DNA of 24,097 bases from Chara braunii (Eukaryota; Streptophyta; Charophyceae; Charales; Characeae). Of the stretch, positions 1 through 9,530 are shown piece after piece. Made by a program: the position numbers and the translations under genes. Each line of letters opens with the position of its first letter. Within the stretch, counting starts at the first letter, position 1. The notes beneath the pieces are model-generated. The model did not search any database. It worked only from the letters and a program-made list of their open reading frames with translations, and was not told where the DNA came from. Where the stretch lies: positions 9,527,766 to 9,551,862 of the forward strand of contig BFEA01000002.1 in the NCBI GenBank assembly GCA_003427395.1. The letters are read 5' to 3'.

Positions 1-23
1 CTCTCTCTCTCTCTCTCTCTCTC
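1..23. repeat. (CT)n microsatellite at window start
   Basis: A CT dinucleotide run starts at base 1 and ends at 23, matching the longer tract at 18641-18724. Its position at the very edge suggests an assembly contig break in the microsatellite. Confidence 0.85.
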
Positions 24-217
24 GACTACTACCTCAGACTCAGTTAGCGACCGAGCGCTGCCGAAAAGGAACTCACACCTTCGGGCGCTGCTCGTCCGCC
101 TGTATTCCCCGCGTACGCCTCCCTTCAATGTTCTTCTCCTCGTCCTTTATACTCGCGGTCCCGGACGGATGCCACCCCCTTCGCCCCGCCTCGCAGCGCC
201 TCCCTTCTAGTTGATGC

Positions 218-850
218 CAAAATTTCCCGACATTCAGACTTCCTGCTCAGCATACCCTCCTTCCTTTGTGATCTGCCTCCTTCGTCTTTTCGGCCACTCG
301 TCTTCCGCCTTCCCTTCCACATCGGAGTCGACTCCGCTCTTCTTTGATAATCGCCTTGTAGTATCCTTGACCGAAATTTTCCGAAATTTGAACTTCCCGC
401 TTAGCATCCCCTCCTTCCTTTGGGATCCACTCCCCTTTTGTCCTTTCGGCCATTCGTCTTCCCTTCTCTCTTTTGTGTGGGATTCGACTTTCTGGAGGCA
501 TCGCGTGTCGCCCGACAGTTATCATTAATCATACACGCTCTCTTTTTGATAACCGACTCGACCTGCCCCGCCTAGTATTTCTTCCACCCCACTTCGTCTT
601 ATCGGCCAATAGTCTTCCTTTTTCTCTTTCGTGAGGGATTCGACTTTCTGGAAGCATCACACGCCGCCCAATCAGTTATCACTAATCATACACGATAACT
701 GCCAACCAAAATTTCCCAAAATTCGAACTTTCCCGCTTAGTATTCCCTCCTTCTTTCGGGGACCCACCCCTTTTCATCTTATCGGCCAACCGTCTTCCCC
801 CCTCCCCTGTCGCTTTGAATTCGATTTTCTTGGGAGCAGCAGACCATTTT
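218..850. repeat. Internal tandem repeats of 3' LTR (~150-170 bp units)
   Basis: About four diverged units share an AAATTTCCC-type core, a CCGCTTAG(C/T)AT stretch, a CCCTCCTTC stretch, a TCGGCCA box and a GATTCGACTTTC box. Cores begin near 219, 371 and 707, and a unit lacking the first core begins near 545. The same array recurs in the other LTR at about 18907-19540. Confidence 0.7.
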
Positions 851-3116
851 GACCTCGGCGCTGGGCGAATTAGTCGGTAGCTCTGTTTTACCCGACGGCT
901 ACACTCTCTCTCTAAGACAACTGTTTTGTAGAGCTGGAAGCTCAGCTCCGTCGAAGGCACCCCCTTTCTATCCTTTTCTCTCGGATTTCGTCGGTGCGAG
1001 TTCACGATCCGACCTCCTTTCTTTTACCACAGTCCTTCGGCCGTGCGCAACCACCCTTCGTCGTGCCAGGCCATAGTGTTACATGCCGCCCCTTGCAGTC
1101 CACCCCTCAAGGTGCCAAAAAAAAACTAAANTTTTGACTAAATTTCTAACTCCCGCCCCNGTCTTTTCTTCCNATGTCCCTTCTTCNCCCATCCCATCCA
1201 ATAGGATTCGCCCTTCCTCGCAGTGGCCGGATCGATCAGAGGTACGAGGCATACCCTTGATTCTGATCGCGCTCCCTTTCGTCCGTCCTTCCACCCAGCT
1301 TCCGGCTCCCTCCCTTCCGCAACTCTCCGCCCTGCTCCTTCCTTGGTAGTCTGAGAAAAGTTCCGAGGAGCGCGCGCCTTCCCTTATTCGGTTATCAAGA
1401 ATTTCCAGCTCCCGCTCGTTCACCCGAGTCGACGTTTTCTTGCTTCTNGCCTTGCAACNAACCGTGGCACACAGTCCCTTCCGTCTTTTCACCTTCCCTC
1501 CTTTTGTTCGTAACAGGCCGGCGGGACAGTGGACCCCCCCCCTCCCCGAGGATGANCCTTCAGTTCGGTCGACTCCCGGTCATTCAGGAAANGCAATCCC
1601 CCAGCTTGCAGATATTATTCCTCCCTCTCAGGTCGGTGCCCTATATAGATCCTCCCCCTTTTTCGTTCGTTGGATGACACGATCCGAGCAGCCCGCGACC
1701 AACTCGTCCTGCCAGGTCTCGTGGCGTGCCCCCCTTTTCCTCGTGCGAGCACCAGCTCCTTCCCATTCTTCCAGTCAGCGGCCTAGCCCAACCATTCCTT
1801 TTCCGCATCGGGCTTTCTCCTGCTCTCCCGACAATTTTTCTGAAATCGATCGCCACGGGGCATCCAAATCCTGTATCCAACTCTTCCGGTCGCGCAGTGC
1901 TAAGACCGATCCTTCCGCATCGGCGATCTTCATCTTGATTGGCTTATCTCCGGAGCTTGCGCGTCCCCGTTATCGGCCACCACCTTCCTGAGCCCTGTAC
2001 GGCCTCCTCTGTCTTCTTTTCTCCCTCCTTCTCGGTCTCACTTTGGCCCCACCTGATTAACACTGTCTTGCCTTGAGAAGCAGTCCCCTCTCTTCAATCT
2101 TCACGTGATCAAGCAGCTCCCCCTTCATTTTCATTTTCCTTCCTTCCCCTTTTGAGTTTGCGATGGCTATCTTACCAGCCGCGGGTCAACTTGGATCATG
2201 ATTGGCGCGGCATTGGTCCGATCACCAGCTACCGGCGCTTCGCCCGTACCTGTTCATTGCAGATTTCCAAAGGGAAATCGATCCGGCGCCCGCCACCGTC
2301 TAAGGACTTATCGCAGCCCTCGTTACGAACCCATCCTTGGTGCAACCGCGTTTCGGCCTCTTCTGCCCCTGAAAAGTCCTGCGACCAAGCCCGTGAGACC
2401 GGGTTTAATCCGTCCCCCTTTTTGGTCAAACCTGGATCTTCTCTCACTTCGTTATCCTGAGTTTTCCACGGCCTGCCTCAAGGTCAGCCATCAACCCTTG
2501 ATCCTTTACCCGAGGCACTAAAAACCTCAATCTCCTGGAATCCACCCGTTCAAATTCCCCCTTTTGTGCCTGTTTTCTCCCAAACCGGTCATCGTCACCA
2601 GCAGCCAGTTTCGAGCATCGCCTCGTGGCCGCTCCTTCGCATTGTCGCAGGAGACCTCTGGCGTGGTCGCTGCATCAGGATCGCGTCGGCCGTCGTGGCA
2701 TTTCTCCCCACCTCCCGGGACTGCAGACCGCGTTAGGCACGAGTAGACTCCGCTACGTACAACTGTGGTAGCCTGTTGGTTACTTCGAAACAGAGGTTCC
2801 TGTCCTTCACCAGCCGCCCATTTTCGATCTGATCTAGGCTCATCCCGATGCATATTGTCTGTCCCGCATTTTCAGTTTCCGATTCCGGGAAACTCCCGTT
2901 TTTCACGATCCGCCCGAGCCCGCTTAGGATCAAGTCGCCACCGCCACTCCAGGCAATCGGAGGGTTAGTATGAGGGCCCGAAAACCTGAGGACATCCAGA
3001 ATCATCATACCCACATGCATACATACGTCAAAACCATGCGAAAAACAGCAAAAAGAGAAATTATTTTTCATTTTAAATAAAGAAAAACCCTTCGGCTGGT
3101 GGGCAGCCTCCCGACA

Positions 3117-3436
3117 ACCAGCCCACACCCTATTTCTCGCCATCCCCGGCGAGTGCTTCCCAAAGTATTTCCTTGTTCCTTATTTTGTCTCATCACATTT
3201 CCTCTGGTCCCCCCTTTTTTTTTGGTTGTCCCTCCCCTTTTACCGTATAAATGCCCTTTGATGCCCGCTCTTCCTAATTATAGTACAGTATTCCTTTGGA
3301 GTCGTAACATGTACCCTTTTTTGACACACGTCCCCCTAACTATGGTACGTCCTTCCTTTAGGTCCCGTGACACATGTCCCTCTCTGACTATGGTACAATT
3401 CCCCTTCTTAGGACTAAAGACTCATGGCGCATCGTC
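3117..3436. other. 3' UTR of the element, with short repeats and pyrimidine tracts
   Basis: This is the noncoding stretch between the last pol codon and the 3' LTR. Three diverged copies of a CTAACTATGGTAC-like motif start at about 3274, 3336 and 3384 (spacings 62 and 48 bp). The stretch touching the LTR (3117-3131) is G-rich on the element strand with few adenines, so it is at best a weak polypurine tract. A stronger purine run on the minus strand lies near 3205-3240 but is about 90 bp from the LTR. Confidence 0.5.
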
Positions 3437-4273
3437 CTACGACCGTCTCCGTCTCCTTTTCCTCTTCTCGTGCCTTTCTCTCTTCCGTTTCCTTTCTTCT
3501 CTTTCCCGTTTGATTTTCAAGGCTTTCCTTGAGGCACTCCGCCTCTCCCTTAGCCGGCGCTTCCTTAACCGATCGTCATCACCTTCTTCTTCTCTAGGCC
3601 TTTTCTTCTTCCTAGGGGTCTTTGGTAGCGGAGGCTTCCGAACCTTATACCCTTTCCTGGTTGGGCGAGACGAGGCCCCTTGTCTGGAGGTCTCCCCCTC
3701 TTCATGAGTGATAGTCAGTTCTGTTTTTAGCACTTCCTTCCCTTTTAGTTTCAGCTCCTCCCCCAGGGTCCCCTTCGATCGGAAGATTTTAAGACGAGCC
3801 CCAGCGATAGGGTCCCGTAACCTACTCCCATCTAATTCAGCGAGCATATAAGCCCCCCCATCCAACCTCTTTAGGACCTTATACGGTCCCATCCACCGGT
3901 TCGCCAATTTCCGGCTCCAGGTCTTTTCTAGCGACGAATCGTACATCAGTACCATGTCATTAATCCCTATTGGCGCCTTTCGAACCCGCAGGTTTTTGTC
4001 CCACCTATCTTTCCCTTTCACCCTCTCTCTCTCGATGTTCTCACTGGCCGTGGCTACTCCGACATCCAAGTTCTCGGCTATCTGTTGTATCTGTGCTTCC
4101 AATAGCTCACCCCTAGACATGTTGGTTTTCCACGAGACACTTGTCCAAGTGTCAATGTGGAACTCAATGGGTAGGGGAAAATGCCTGCCGAACCAAAGGG
4201 TGTAAGGAGGGTACCCAGTACTCGATTTGACCGTGATGTTGTCCGCCCAAACCACGTATCGTAAATACTTGGG
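3437..4273 (-). CDS. pol: pol, integrase C-terminal part with basic tail
   Basis: This continues pol in the same frame after the TGA at 4276-4274; there is no ATG near its start, the apparent start at 4255 being GTG. The segment begins with the end of the integrase core and goes on with a GPY/F-type C-terminal domain: RWMGPYKV at about residue 144 counted from 4255, then a KRLDGGAY stretch. The last ~60 residues are almost entirely Arg, Lys and Glu, with repeated RKR/ERRK patterns (3437-3620). Such a tail could act as a nuclear localisation signal or bind nucleic acid; that is inference. No chromodomain is visible. In this copy the segment is separated from the catalytic core by the stop codon. 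Confidence 0.85.
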   Translation of the reverse strand, partial: PKYLRYVVWADNITVKSSTGYPPYTLWFGRHFPLPIEFHIDTWTSVSWKTNMSRGELLEAQIQQIAENLDVGVATASENIERERVKGKDRWDKNLRVRKAPIGINDMVLMYDSSLEKTWSRKLANRWMGPYKVLKRLDGGAYMLAELDGSRLRDPIAGARLKIFRSKGTLGEELKLKGKEVLKTELTITHEEGETSRQGASSRPTRKGYKVRKPPLPKTPRKKKRPREEEGDDDRLRKRRLRERRSASRKALKIKREREERKRKRERHEKRKRRRRRS

Positions 4274-6463
4274 TCATTGTTCCTCGCGACCCTTGCACCA
4301 CTTTGCTAGGGCGTCCACAAGCGTCTGGTGCCCCCTTTCTACCAGCGCGTTGCTTTGGGGGTGATAAGCGGTTGTATAGGCCTCCCCGATCCCTGCCTTT
4401 TCTAACAACCCCTTCACCTTTTGGCTCAAGAATTCAGCTCCCTTATCTATGACTATTTTCCCGACACATCCATATCGCGCGATATACTCTAGGAGAAAAT
4501 CACTCACCTCCTCCACCGTCTTTTTCTTAATGGCCTTTGCTTCTACGAATCCGGTGAGGTCATCCCGGGCGTTGATTATATACCGAAGACCGCCGACCCC
4601 TTTTGGCATGGTCACCAAGTCGATATGGACCTTCTCGCCTGGGACCGTGGGAAGCGACGGAACTAAGGGTTCTTTGTATCGAACCGTCGCCCTTTTCTGA
4701 CAAGCTTCACAGGTAGAACAATACTTTTCCACTTCGGCGTATTGCCCGTCCCACCAATAAAGCCTGCGGACCTTATCGAAAGTGCCTTTAATCCCCTTGT
4801 GACCTCCAATGACCCCATCGTATAACTCTTCTATGACCGCCCTTCTCTCCTCCGGATCACACAGCACCCTCATGGGTATTGCAAATTTGGTGGGTCTTTT
4901 GAAGAGGTGGCCTCCCCGCAGGCAATATCCCAGCGCCTCTTGCTGGATCCTTTCAGTCCTTGTTTCCCTACCGGCCAAGTATAACCCTATGTCTCCGTAC
5001 TTTCCGTCGTAGAGATTTGCGAGAAAGGTCCTTGGCCCCCCTACTTCCCCTCGGCTGCCCCCAGCTATTTGCGCTCTATTTGCAGCGACTTTCATTATCG
5101 CCTCTTCGACCATTGCCTCTTCTTCCTTCTTAAGCCTAGGCATGTCCTCCTCTCGAATGGGAAGCCGAGACAATCCATCGGCGACCTGGTTTTTGGTCCC
5201 CGATATCCTCTCGACCCTATAGTCATAAAGGCTGATATGGATCATCCAGCGTGCGATGGTTGGATCCGTCAATGAGAAATCCTTTTGGAGGACCGCGGCC
5301 ACTGCCGTCAGGTCCACCGTTAGGAGAAATCGTCGTCCGTACAGGTAGTGACGGCAGGCTTTTAGGCAATGTAGTACCCCCAACACTTCCTTCTTGAATT
5401 GGCTATAATTTCTCTCTGCGGGGTTTAAGGTCCAACTTTCGAATCGCAACGGTCTCTCTCTCCCTTCCCCATCCTTTTGTGACAGGAGACCCCCTACTGA
5501 GTGAGGTCCAGCGTCCGTGGATACTATAAACGGACGACTCTCTTCGTCTTCAAAAAACGGGACTCCTAGGACTTCTCCACCTTCTTTGAACTCCCCCTTC
5601 AAGGCTTCCATGGCCGCTGTTTGTTCTTCTCCCCAAACCCATCCTTCCGATTTCCTGAGGAGTCTTCTAAGGGGTTCCGCCTTCTCTCCATAGGCTTTTA
5701 TGAAGATTCGCCAGTAGCCCACAACCCCTAGAAACTGTCGGACCTCCGTTATGGATTTGAGCGGTGAAGGCCAGGTCATCAACTTTACCAATTTCTCGGG
5801 ATCGGGCCTCCGCCCTTCCTTATCGCAAATGAACCCCAATATCTTGATGGAGGATACACCCCAACGACTCTTAGTCCCGCTTACCATGAGGTTGGCATCG
5901 TCTAGTTTCTCAAGGACGTCCCTCACATCTTGCATGTGGTCGGTCACAAACTTTCTAACCCAAGGGAAATCCTCGGTCTCATCCCTCTCGACCGGCCCTT
6001 TTATTGGGAAATCATCCAGGAAGACTTCCACCTTCTCCGGTATGAACTCCTTGAGGACCGCGATCATGGCCCTTTGGAACACGGCTACCCCATTGGTCCA
6101 ACCCATCGGTACCACCATCATTTGAACCAACCCTAAGGGTGTATGCATGGCGGTCATGTGCCTGTCCTGGTAATCTAAAGGAATCTCATCGTACCCTGAG
6201 AAGAGATCGCAAATAGAGTATATTGAGCGACCCGTTGACCCTTCCGCTAGCAAGTCGGCCTCCGGTATAGACCCCACGTCTCTTACGGTGACTGCATTGG
6301 TCGTCTGGAGGTTTTGGATCCATCTTAGTTTGTTGCTACCTCCCTTCCTTAGAAAGAACCACTTATTGGAGTAGGCACTCTCGCAAGGCTCCGCGACGAA
6401 TGTCCTGATCTTTCCCTTGATGAAGGTCACTATCTCTTCTTTCTCCTTTTGAGCATACTTCCA
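4274..6463 (-). CDS. pol: pol: reverse transcriptase, RNase H, integrase core
   Basis: Residues are counted from 6430. RT spans about 20-245, with motif A Asp in CDLFSGY (D75), motif B around FQRAM, and the catalytic box FLDD at 137-140 followed by IKG. RNase H spans about 300-425, with D306 (STDAG), E348, D373 and D418 (ADGLSR). Integrase has a zinc-binding region at about 536-578: the first position is Tyr537, then H544, then CEAC (C574, C577). The DDE triad is D604, D662 and E698, with 35 residues between the last two, as expected for DD35E. The frame is bounded by TAA at 6466-6464 and TGA at 4276-4274, and 6430 is GTG, not a true start. Tyr537 sits where the first zinc His is usual; its TAC codon differs from CAC by one C-to-T change. 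Confidence 0.93.
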   Translation of the reverse strand, partial: WKYAQKEKEEIVTFIKGKIRTFVAEPCESAYSNKWFFLRKGGSNKLRWIQNLQTTNAVTVRDVGSIPEADLLAEGSTGRSIYSICDLFSGYDEIPLDYQDRHMTAMHTPLGLVQMMVVPMGWTNGVAVFQRAMIAVLKEFIPEKVEVFLDDFPIKGPVERDETEDFPWVRKFVTDHMQDVRDVLEKLDDANLMVSGTKSRWGVSSIKILGFICDKEGRRPDPEKLVKLMTWPSPLKSITEVRQFLGVVGYWRIFIKAYGEKAEPLRRLLRKSEGWVWGEEQTAAMEALKGEFKEGGEVLGVPFFEDEESRPFIVSTDAGPHSVGGLLSQKDGEGRERPLRFESWTLNPAERNYSQFKKEVLGVLHCLKACRHYLYGRRFLLTVDLTAVAAVLQKDFSLTDPTIARWMIHISLYDYRVERISGTKNQVADGLSRLPIREEDMPRLKKEEEAMVEEAIMKVAANRAQIAGGSRGEVGGPRTFLANLYDGKYGDIGLYLAGRETRTERIQQEALGYCLRGGHLFKRPTKFAIPMRVLCDPEERRAVIEELYDGVIGGHKGIKGTFDKVRRLYWWDGQYAEVEKYCSTCEACQKRATVRYKEPLVPSLPTVPGEKVHIDLVTMPKGVGGLRYIINARDDLTGFVEAKAIKKKTVEEVSDFLLEYIARYGCVGKIVIDKGAEFLSQKVKGLLEKAGIGEAYTTAYHPQSNALVERGHQTLVDALAKWCKGREEQ

Positions 6464-6466
6464 TTA

Positions 6467-6832
6467 AGGCCTGTCCTTCCAAGGGACGTGCGAAATCGTG
6501 TGGATCCGGGCAGGCTTAGCATACCTTGGGTCGATTCTCCCTCTCTCCGAGTCGTTGAAGGCAATGGCCTTATCGCAGCCCCTTAAGGTCATTGCTATGA
6601 ACTCTTTTTCTTCCTCCATGAGATTCCTGTCTCCTATATCCATTTTGGCCAGTCTATCGACCGTTATCCTTCACCCTTCCATCTCTTTCCTCTTCCTGAT
6701 GATATCGGCTATCTCCTCTTCCGATATCGTAGCTTCCCCCATTCTATCCCGGCTGACCGCGGTGGGTTTCACTTTCTCCGCCACGGTTTTGTGCTTCTTA
6801 ATTCCGCCGGCTAGGGGGATCCCTCCAAAAAA
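6467..6832 (-). pseudogene. pol: pol N-terminal segment upstream of RT, two stops
   Basis: In the pol frame this stretch is open except for TGA at 6673-6671, and it ends at TAA 6466-6464. Downstream of the TGA it reads through a coherent protein-like stretch that includes KEFIAMTLRGC and HVPWKDRP, then goes straight into the RT after the TAA. This links protease to RT and explains why no other ORF fills 6431-6811 on the coding strand. I infer one continuous pol polyprotein with two nonsense lesions here. It could instead be a poorly conserved spacer; the continuity of frame with the RT favours pol. Confidence 0.7.
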
Positions 6833-8745
6833 GACAAACTGACGCACCCACCGAACTCTTCTTCCTCGCCCTCCTTCTCGTACCCCGTGCCGTTAATTAC
6901 TATCCTGTCCCCCACGTCTTCGATCTCCAATTGGTCCCCCTTGGGTCCTCTATCCATCAAGGGCACTTCCTCTAGACGGACTCGACACACCCTCGACTGG
7001 GCCCCCTTGCGCTTAGTAAGGTTGGTCCGGTTACATTCATCTTGCGCGTCCACGGTCTTTAGGACCACTCTGATTCCATCAGGACTTTGGATCGAGAGAG
7101 TTTGACTTTCATCCGGCAAATCAACCGTGGTTGCATGTACCGCGCTTAGCCAGGTCCTTCCGAGGATTAATTCGAAGGAACATTCTTTTACCGAAAAGAT
7201 CGGTACCGTGGCCCCCACACCAGCTACCTCAATTACGGGGCTATGACACACCCCTTCCGCCGGTTGCAGCTTGTTATCCACCATCACCATCGACATTAAC
7301 ACCCCTCGATCTATCTCCAGGCCTAGCTCTCGCGCGATGGAGTCCCTACATACCGTAGACTCGGACCCATTGTCCACTAAGGCCCTCATCTTTTTCCCAC
7401 TTACCACCGTCTGGAGCTGGCCGCTCCCTAGCACGTAGAACTTTTTGGCCTCTTCCCCCGAGAAGAAATTGGCCGGTAGCTCCTCCATGGTAATGCGGGT
7501 GGCCTGCACTTCTTCCTTGGTGGGACCTTCCACCAGCACCGTGGGCCCTACCGCGAGCGGGACTCTCACCTTCCTTGTGATGCTTAGGAGCTCCTCTCTG
7601 ACACTTTTGCTCGCGGCTAGATATTCTAAAAGGGTGCACTGCATGGGCTGCATCAGCGTCCGCCTAAGGGGTGCTATCGTGTCTATCTCATCCAGAGTGC
7701 ACTTCATTTCGAACTTTTTGGGCCCTCTTTTCTTAGGCGATTTTGGCGATGTGGGCTCCTCCTTTTTTTCCTCCACCGCCTTTGCGTCGGTCATCGACTG
7801 GTCATTGTCGCCGCTTTTTACTTCCGTACTTTCCGTCACGCTTGCTTGGTTTTCGGAAGTCTCTGTCCCAACTTGCGTCCTCACCCTTAGGCAGGGCCTC
7901 TCCTCTTCGGGCTGGGTATTCACGAACTTGATGCTCGATACTTGGGGCTCTCTAATGGACAATCCTCCCGGTGACTCCACCATTTGGATGTGAGCAGTGT
8001 TAGAGGAGCTTCCGGCTTCCGGCTTCTTACCGAGTCTAGCTTCCTGAAGGGTCACCCTCTTGTCCACGTTCACTTTCATCGATGGGTAAAAGGAGACTGC
8101 CTCGCCGCTACCCCCCCCCACAACCCACTTGTTTTCGTTAAGCTTGACCACTCCCAATCTCAAAGCCTCTGTGAGATAAGGGCAGTCCCTTTTGATGTGG
8201 TTTTCTTCGTTGCAGTAGACACACCCGGCCCGAGCTTGGGGATTGTTGGGACGCGGACCCCCTTGTGTTGTTGCCGCTATGGGCGCAGGCGGAACCGGTG
8301 GTGGTGGTGCCGGGGGTTGTGGCGCTCTAACCTCTGGTCGCGGCCCTTGGGCCCTAGCTTGAGGGGCCTTTCCCCACCTTCCATCCCTAACATCCTTCCA
8401 ATGGGAATTTCCCCAATCGGAACCACGATTCCCCCCTACTTCCCTGTCGTTCTTCCAACCTCCCTGGCCATTTAACTCGTTCCTCCATCCGGTAGGCCGG
8501 TCTCCCCACCGGGGACCAGGCGGAGCCGGTGGTGGTCTATCGCTCCCTCTAGGACCATCGCTCCGTGTCCCTCGCATGTGGCGGAGGGCCATGTCCAAGG
8601 TCTCTTTCATGTATTTTCTTACGTCCACCCCTCCCCCTGTGAAAACCACTTCAGCTACTTTCTCGAAATTTACAGAATCCCTCGGGGTCTTTTCAGGACC
8701 TCCTTCCTCTTCTCTTCGGGCAGATGCAGCATGAACATTACGCAC
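6811..8745 (-). CDS. gag-pro: gag C-terminal part with zinc knuckle, plus aspartic protease
   Basis: A 644-codon frame with no ATG at its beginning (8745 is GTG). It must be read as a continuation of gag, whose frame it overlaps over 8670-8745. Residues 60-170 are rich in Pro, Gly, Arg and Trp. One CCHC zinc knuckle follows: C175, C178, H183, C188 (CX2CX4HX4C), the nucleocapsid RNA-binding signature. A Ser/Glu/Lys-rich linker covers about 210-345. A retropepsin-like domain lies at about 435-560, with active-site box VDNGSE at 457-462 and the flap-distal ILGRTWL at 527-533. The usual triplet is DSG or DTG; here it is DNG (AAT codon, one G-to-A step from AGT), which could impair catalysis. Confidence 0.9.
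   Translation of the reverse strand: MRNVHAASARREEEGGPEKTPRDSVNFEKVAEVVFTGGGVDVRKYMKETLDMALRHMRGTRSDGPRGSDRPPPAPPGPRWGDRPTGWRNELNGQGGWKNDREVGGNRGSDWGNSHWKDVRDGRWGKAPQARAQGPRPEVRAPQPPAPPPPVPPAPIAATTQGGPRPNNPQARAGCVYCNEENHIKRDCPYLTEALRLGVVKLNENKWVVGGGSGEAVSFYPSMKVNVDKRVTLQEARLGKKPEAGSSSNTAHIQMVESPGGLSIREPQVSSIKFVNTQPEEERPCLRVRTQVGTETSENQASVTESTEVKSGDNDQSMTDAKAVEEKKEEPTSPKSPKKRGPKKFEMKCTLDEIDTIAPLRRTLMQPMQCTLLEYLAASKSVREELLSITRKVRVPLAVGPTVLVEGPTKEEVQATRITMEELPANFFSGEEAKKFYVLGSGQLQTVVSGKKMRALVDNGSESTVCRDSIARELGLEIDRGVLMSMVMVDNKLQPAEGVCHSPVIEVAGVGATVPIFSVKECSFELILGRTWLSAVHATTVDLPDESQTLSIQSPDGIRVVLKTVDAQDECNRTNLTKRKGAQSRVCRVRLEEVPLMDRGPKGDQLEIEDVGDRIVINGTGYEKEGEEEEFGGCVSLSFLEGSP
6826..6832 (-). promoter_or_regulatory. 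Candidate -1 ribosomal frameshift heptamer (U UUU UUG)
   Basis: Near the 3' end of the gag-protease frame the codons TCT TTT TTG create the heptamer T TTT TTG, in the X XXY YYZ phase used for -1 slippage. A -1 slip enters exactly the frame of pol. The gag-protease frame stops only five codons later, at 6813-6811. The downstream bases are GC-rich with a GGGATCCC palindrome, but I could not fold them. A one-base deletion in a homopolymer is the main alternative. Confidence 0.45.
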
Positions 8746-9530
8746 CTGTCTACCTCGGACAGCATGCCCCTATCCACTAGGGCTTGGGACAGACGCTTGA
8801 ACCTACGGGTAAAGGCTACCAAGCTCTCCCTTTCCCCCCTTGTAATACGTCTCAAGCCCTCCACGGTCGGGATCAGGTCATCACAGGCGAACGTCCGCAA
8901 CAAGCTCGCCCTGAAGGTCCTCCATCGTCCGTCTGAAGGGTAGATAGCTCGGATCGCGGTGTCTAGCTCAGGGTCTGAGTGCTGGATTAAATAATCGATC
9001 CACTCTCTCTCAGAGAACCTCTTGCGGTAAGCGTAGCTTTCCCATTTCTCCACGAACCCTGTCACATCTCGTCCATCGAAAAAAAGCGCCTCCAGACCCA
9101 AGTTGACGTCATAATAGGGCACCCGTCGGTCGTCATATCGACGAAAATAGGGACCTTCCATAGGCCCATCGGTTGCCGTATCGTACGGTTTGTACCACGA
9201 GGGATCGGGCTCCTCTACCCGGCCTCGAGGTCTTGATGGCTCCCAGGGGTGTTCCCCGTAGCGGCCCCGCTCATCCGGCCAATCTGCTTCCCACCGAGCG
9301 GGGTCCGGCCCTCTAAAACTCCGCTGGGTCTCCATCCCTTGACTCCTGCCCGTTATCTCACCAGGGGCCCAAGCCGCGTCTGCTTCTCTCACGGCCCATC
9401 TACGCGACCTTCTACCAGCCTCCGCCGGCCTTTCTTCTCTAAGACCCCTTCTACTTGGTCCCCCTTCCCCTTCTCTCTGGGGTGGTCGGTACCCCCTCCC
9501 ATCTCTTGGAAATCCTAGGGCTTCTCCCAT
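8670..9530 (-). CDS. gag: gag, capsid-like domain
   Basis: A 286-codon frame. Residues 1-110 are basic and proline-rich. Residues 145-280 form a retrotransposon gag domain: FFDGRDVTGFVEKWE near 150, a YLIQHSDPELD-like helix, WRTFRASLLRTF near 203, then ESLVAFTRRFKRLSQAL near 236-252 and a final LHLPEEKRKEV stretch. The ATG at 9530 is probably internal, since the frame stays open upstream to 9653 with sequence that continues gag homology. It ends at TAA 8672-8670, right where the next frame takes over with a -1 change around 8670-8700. No canonical slippery heptamer is visible there, so a one-base deletion in this copy, perhaps in the run of four A, is the simplest explanation. Confidence 0.88.
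   Translation of the reverse strand: MGEALGFPRDGRGYRPPQREGEGGPSRRGLREERPAEAGRRSRRWAVREADAAWAPGEITGRSQGMETQRSFRGPDPARWEADWPDERGRYGEHPWEPSRPRGRVEEPDPSWYKPYDTATDGPMEGPYFRRYDDRRVPYYDVNLGLEALFFDGRDVTGFVEKWESYAYRKRFSEREWIDYLIQHSDPELDTAIRAIYPSDGRWRTFRASLLRTFACDDLIPTVEGLRRITRGERESLVAFTRRFKRLSQALVDRGMLSEVDRCVMFMLHLPEEKRKEVLKRPRGIL

Larger units (their letters stand above)
1..3116 (-). repeat. 3' LTR (left copy, 5-prime edge of window truncates it)
   Basis: This stretch aligns along its whole length with 18700-21760. It starts inside a CT dinucleotide tract and ends at CCGACA (3111-3116), after which the two copies diverge at once. Relative to the right copy it has an extra 44 bp around 2243-2287 and about 15 extra bp near 145-160. 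Several undetermined bases (N) lie at about 1131-1190 and 1448-1593. Ignoring the CT tract it is about 3094 bp against about 3037 bp on the right. As the element is on the minus strand, this is the downstream LTR and should supply polyadenylation. Confidence 0.92.

Noticed and set aside
3099-3707. 202-codon plus-strand frame rich in Phe, Leu and Ser
   Set aside because: Shadow of the Arg/Lys/Glu-rich integrase tail and 3' UTR; the antisense of purine-rich codons naturally gives hydrophobic residues.
7445-8475. Plus-strand frames of 182 and 163 codons
   Set aside because: They lie opposite the well-supported zinc knuckle-protease frame and show no motif.
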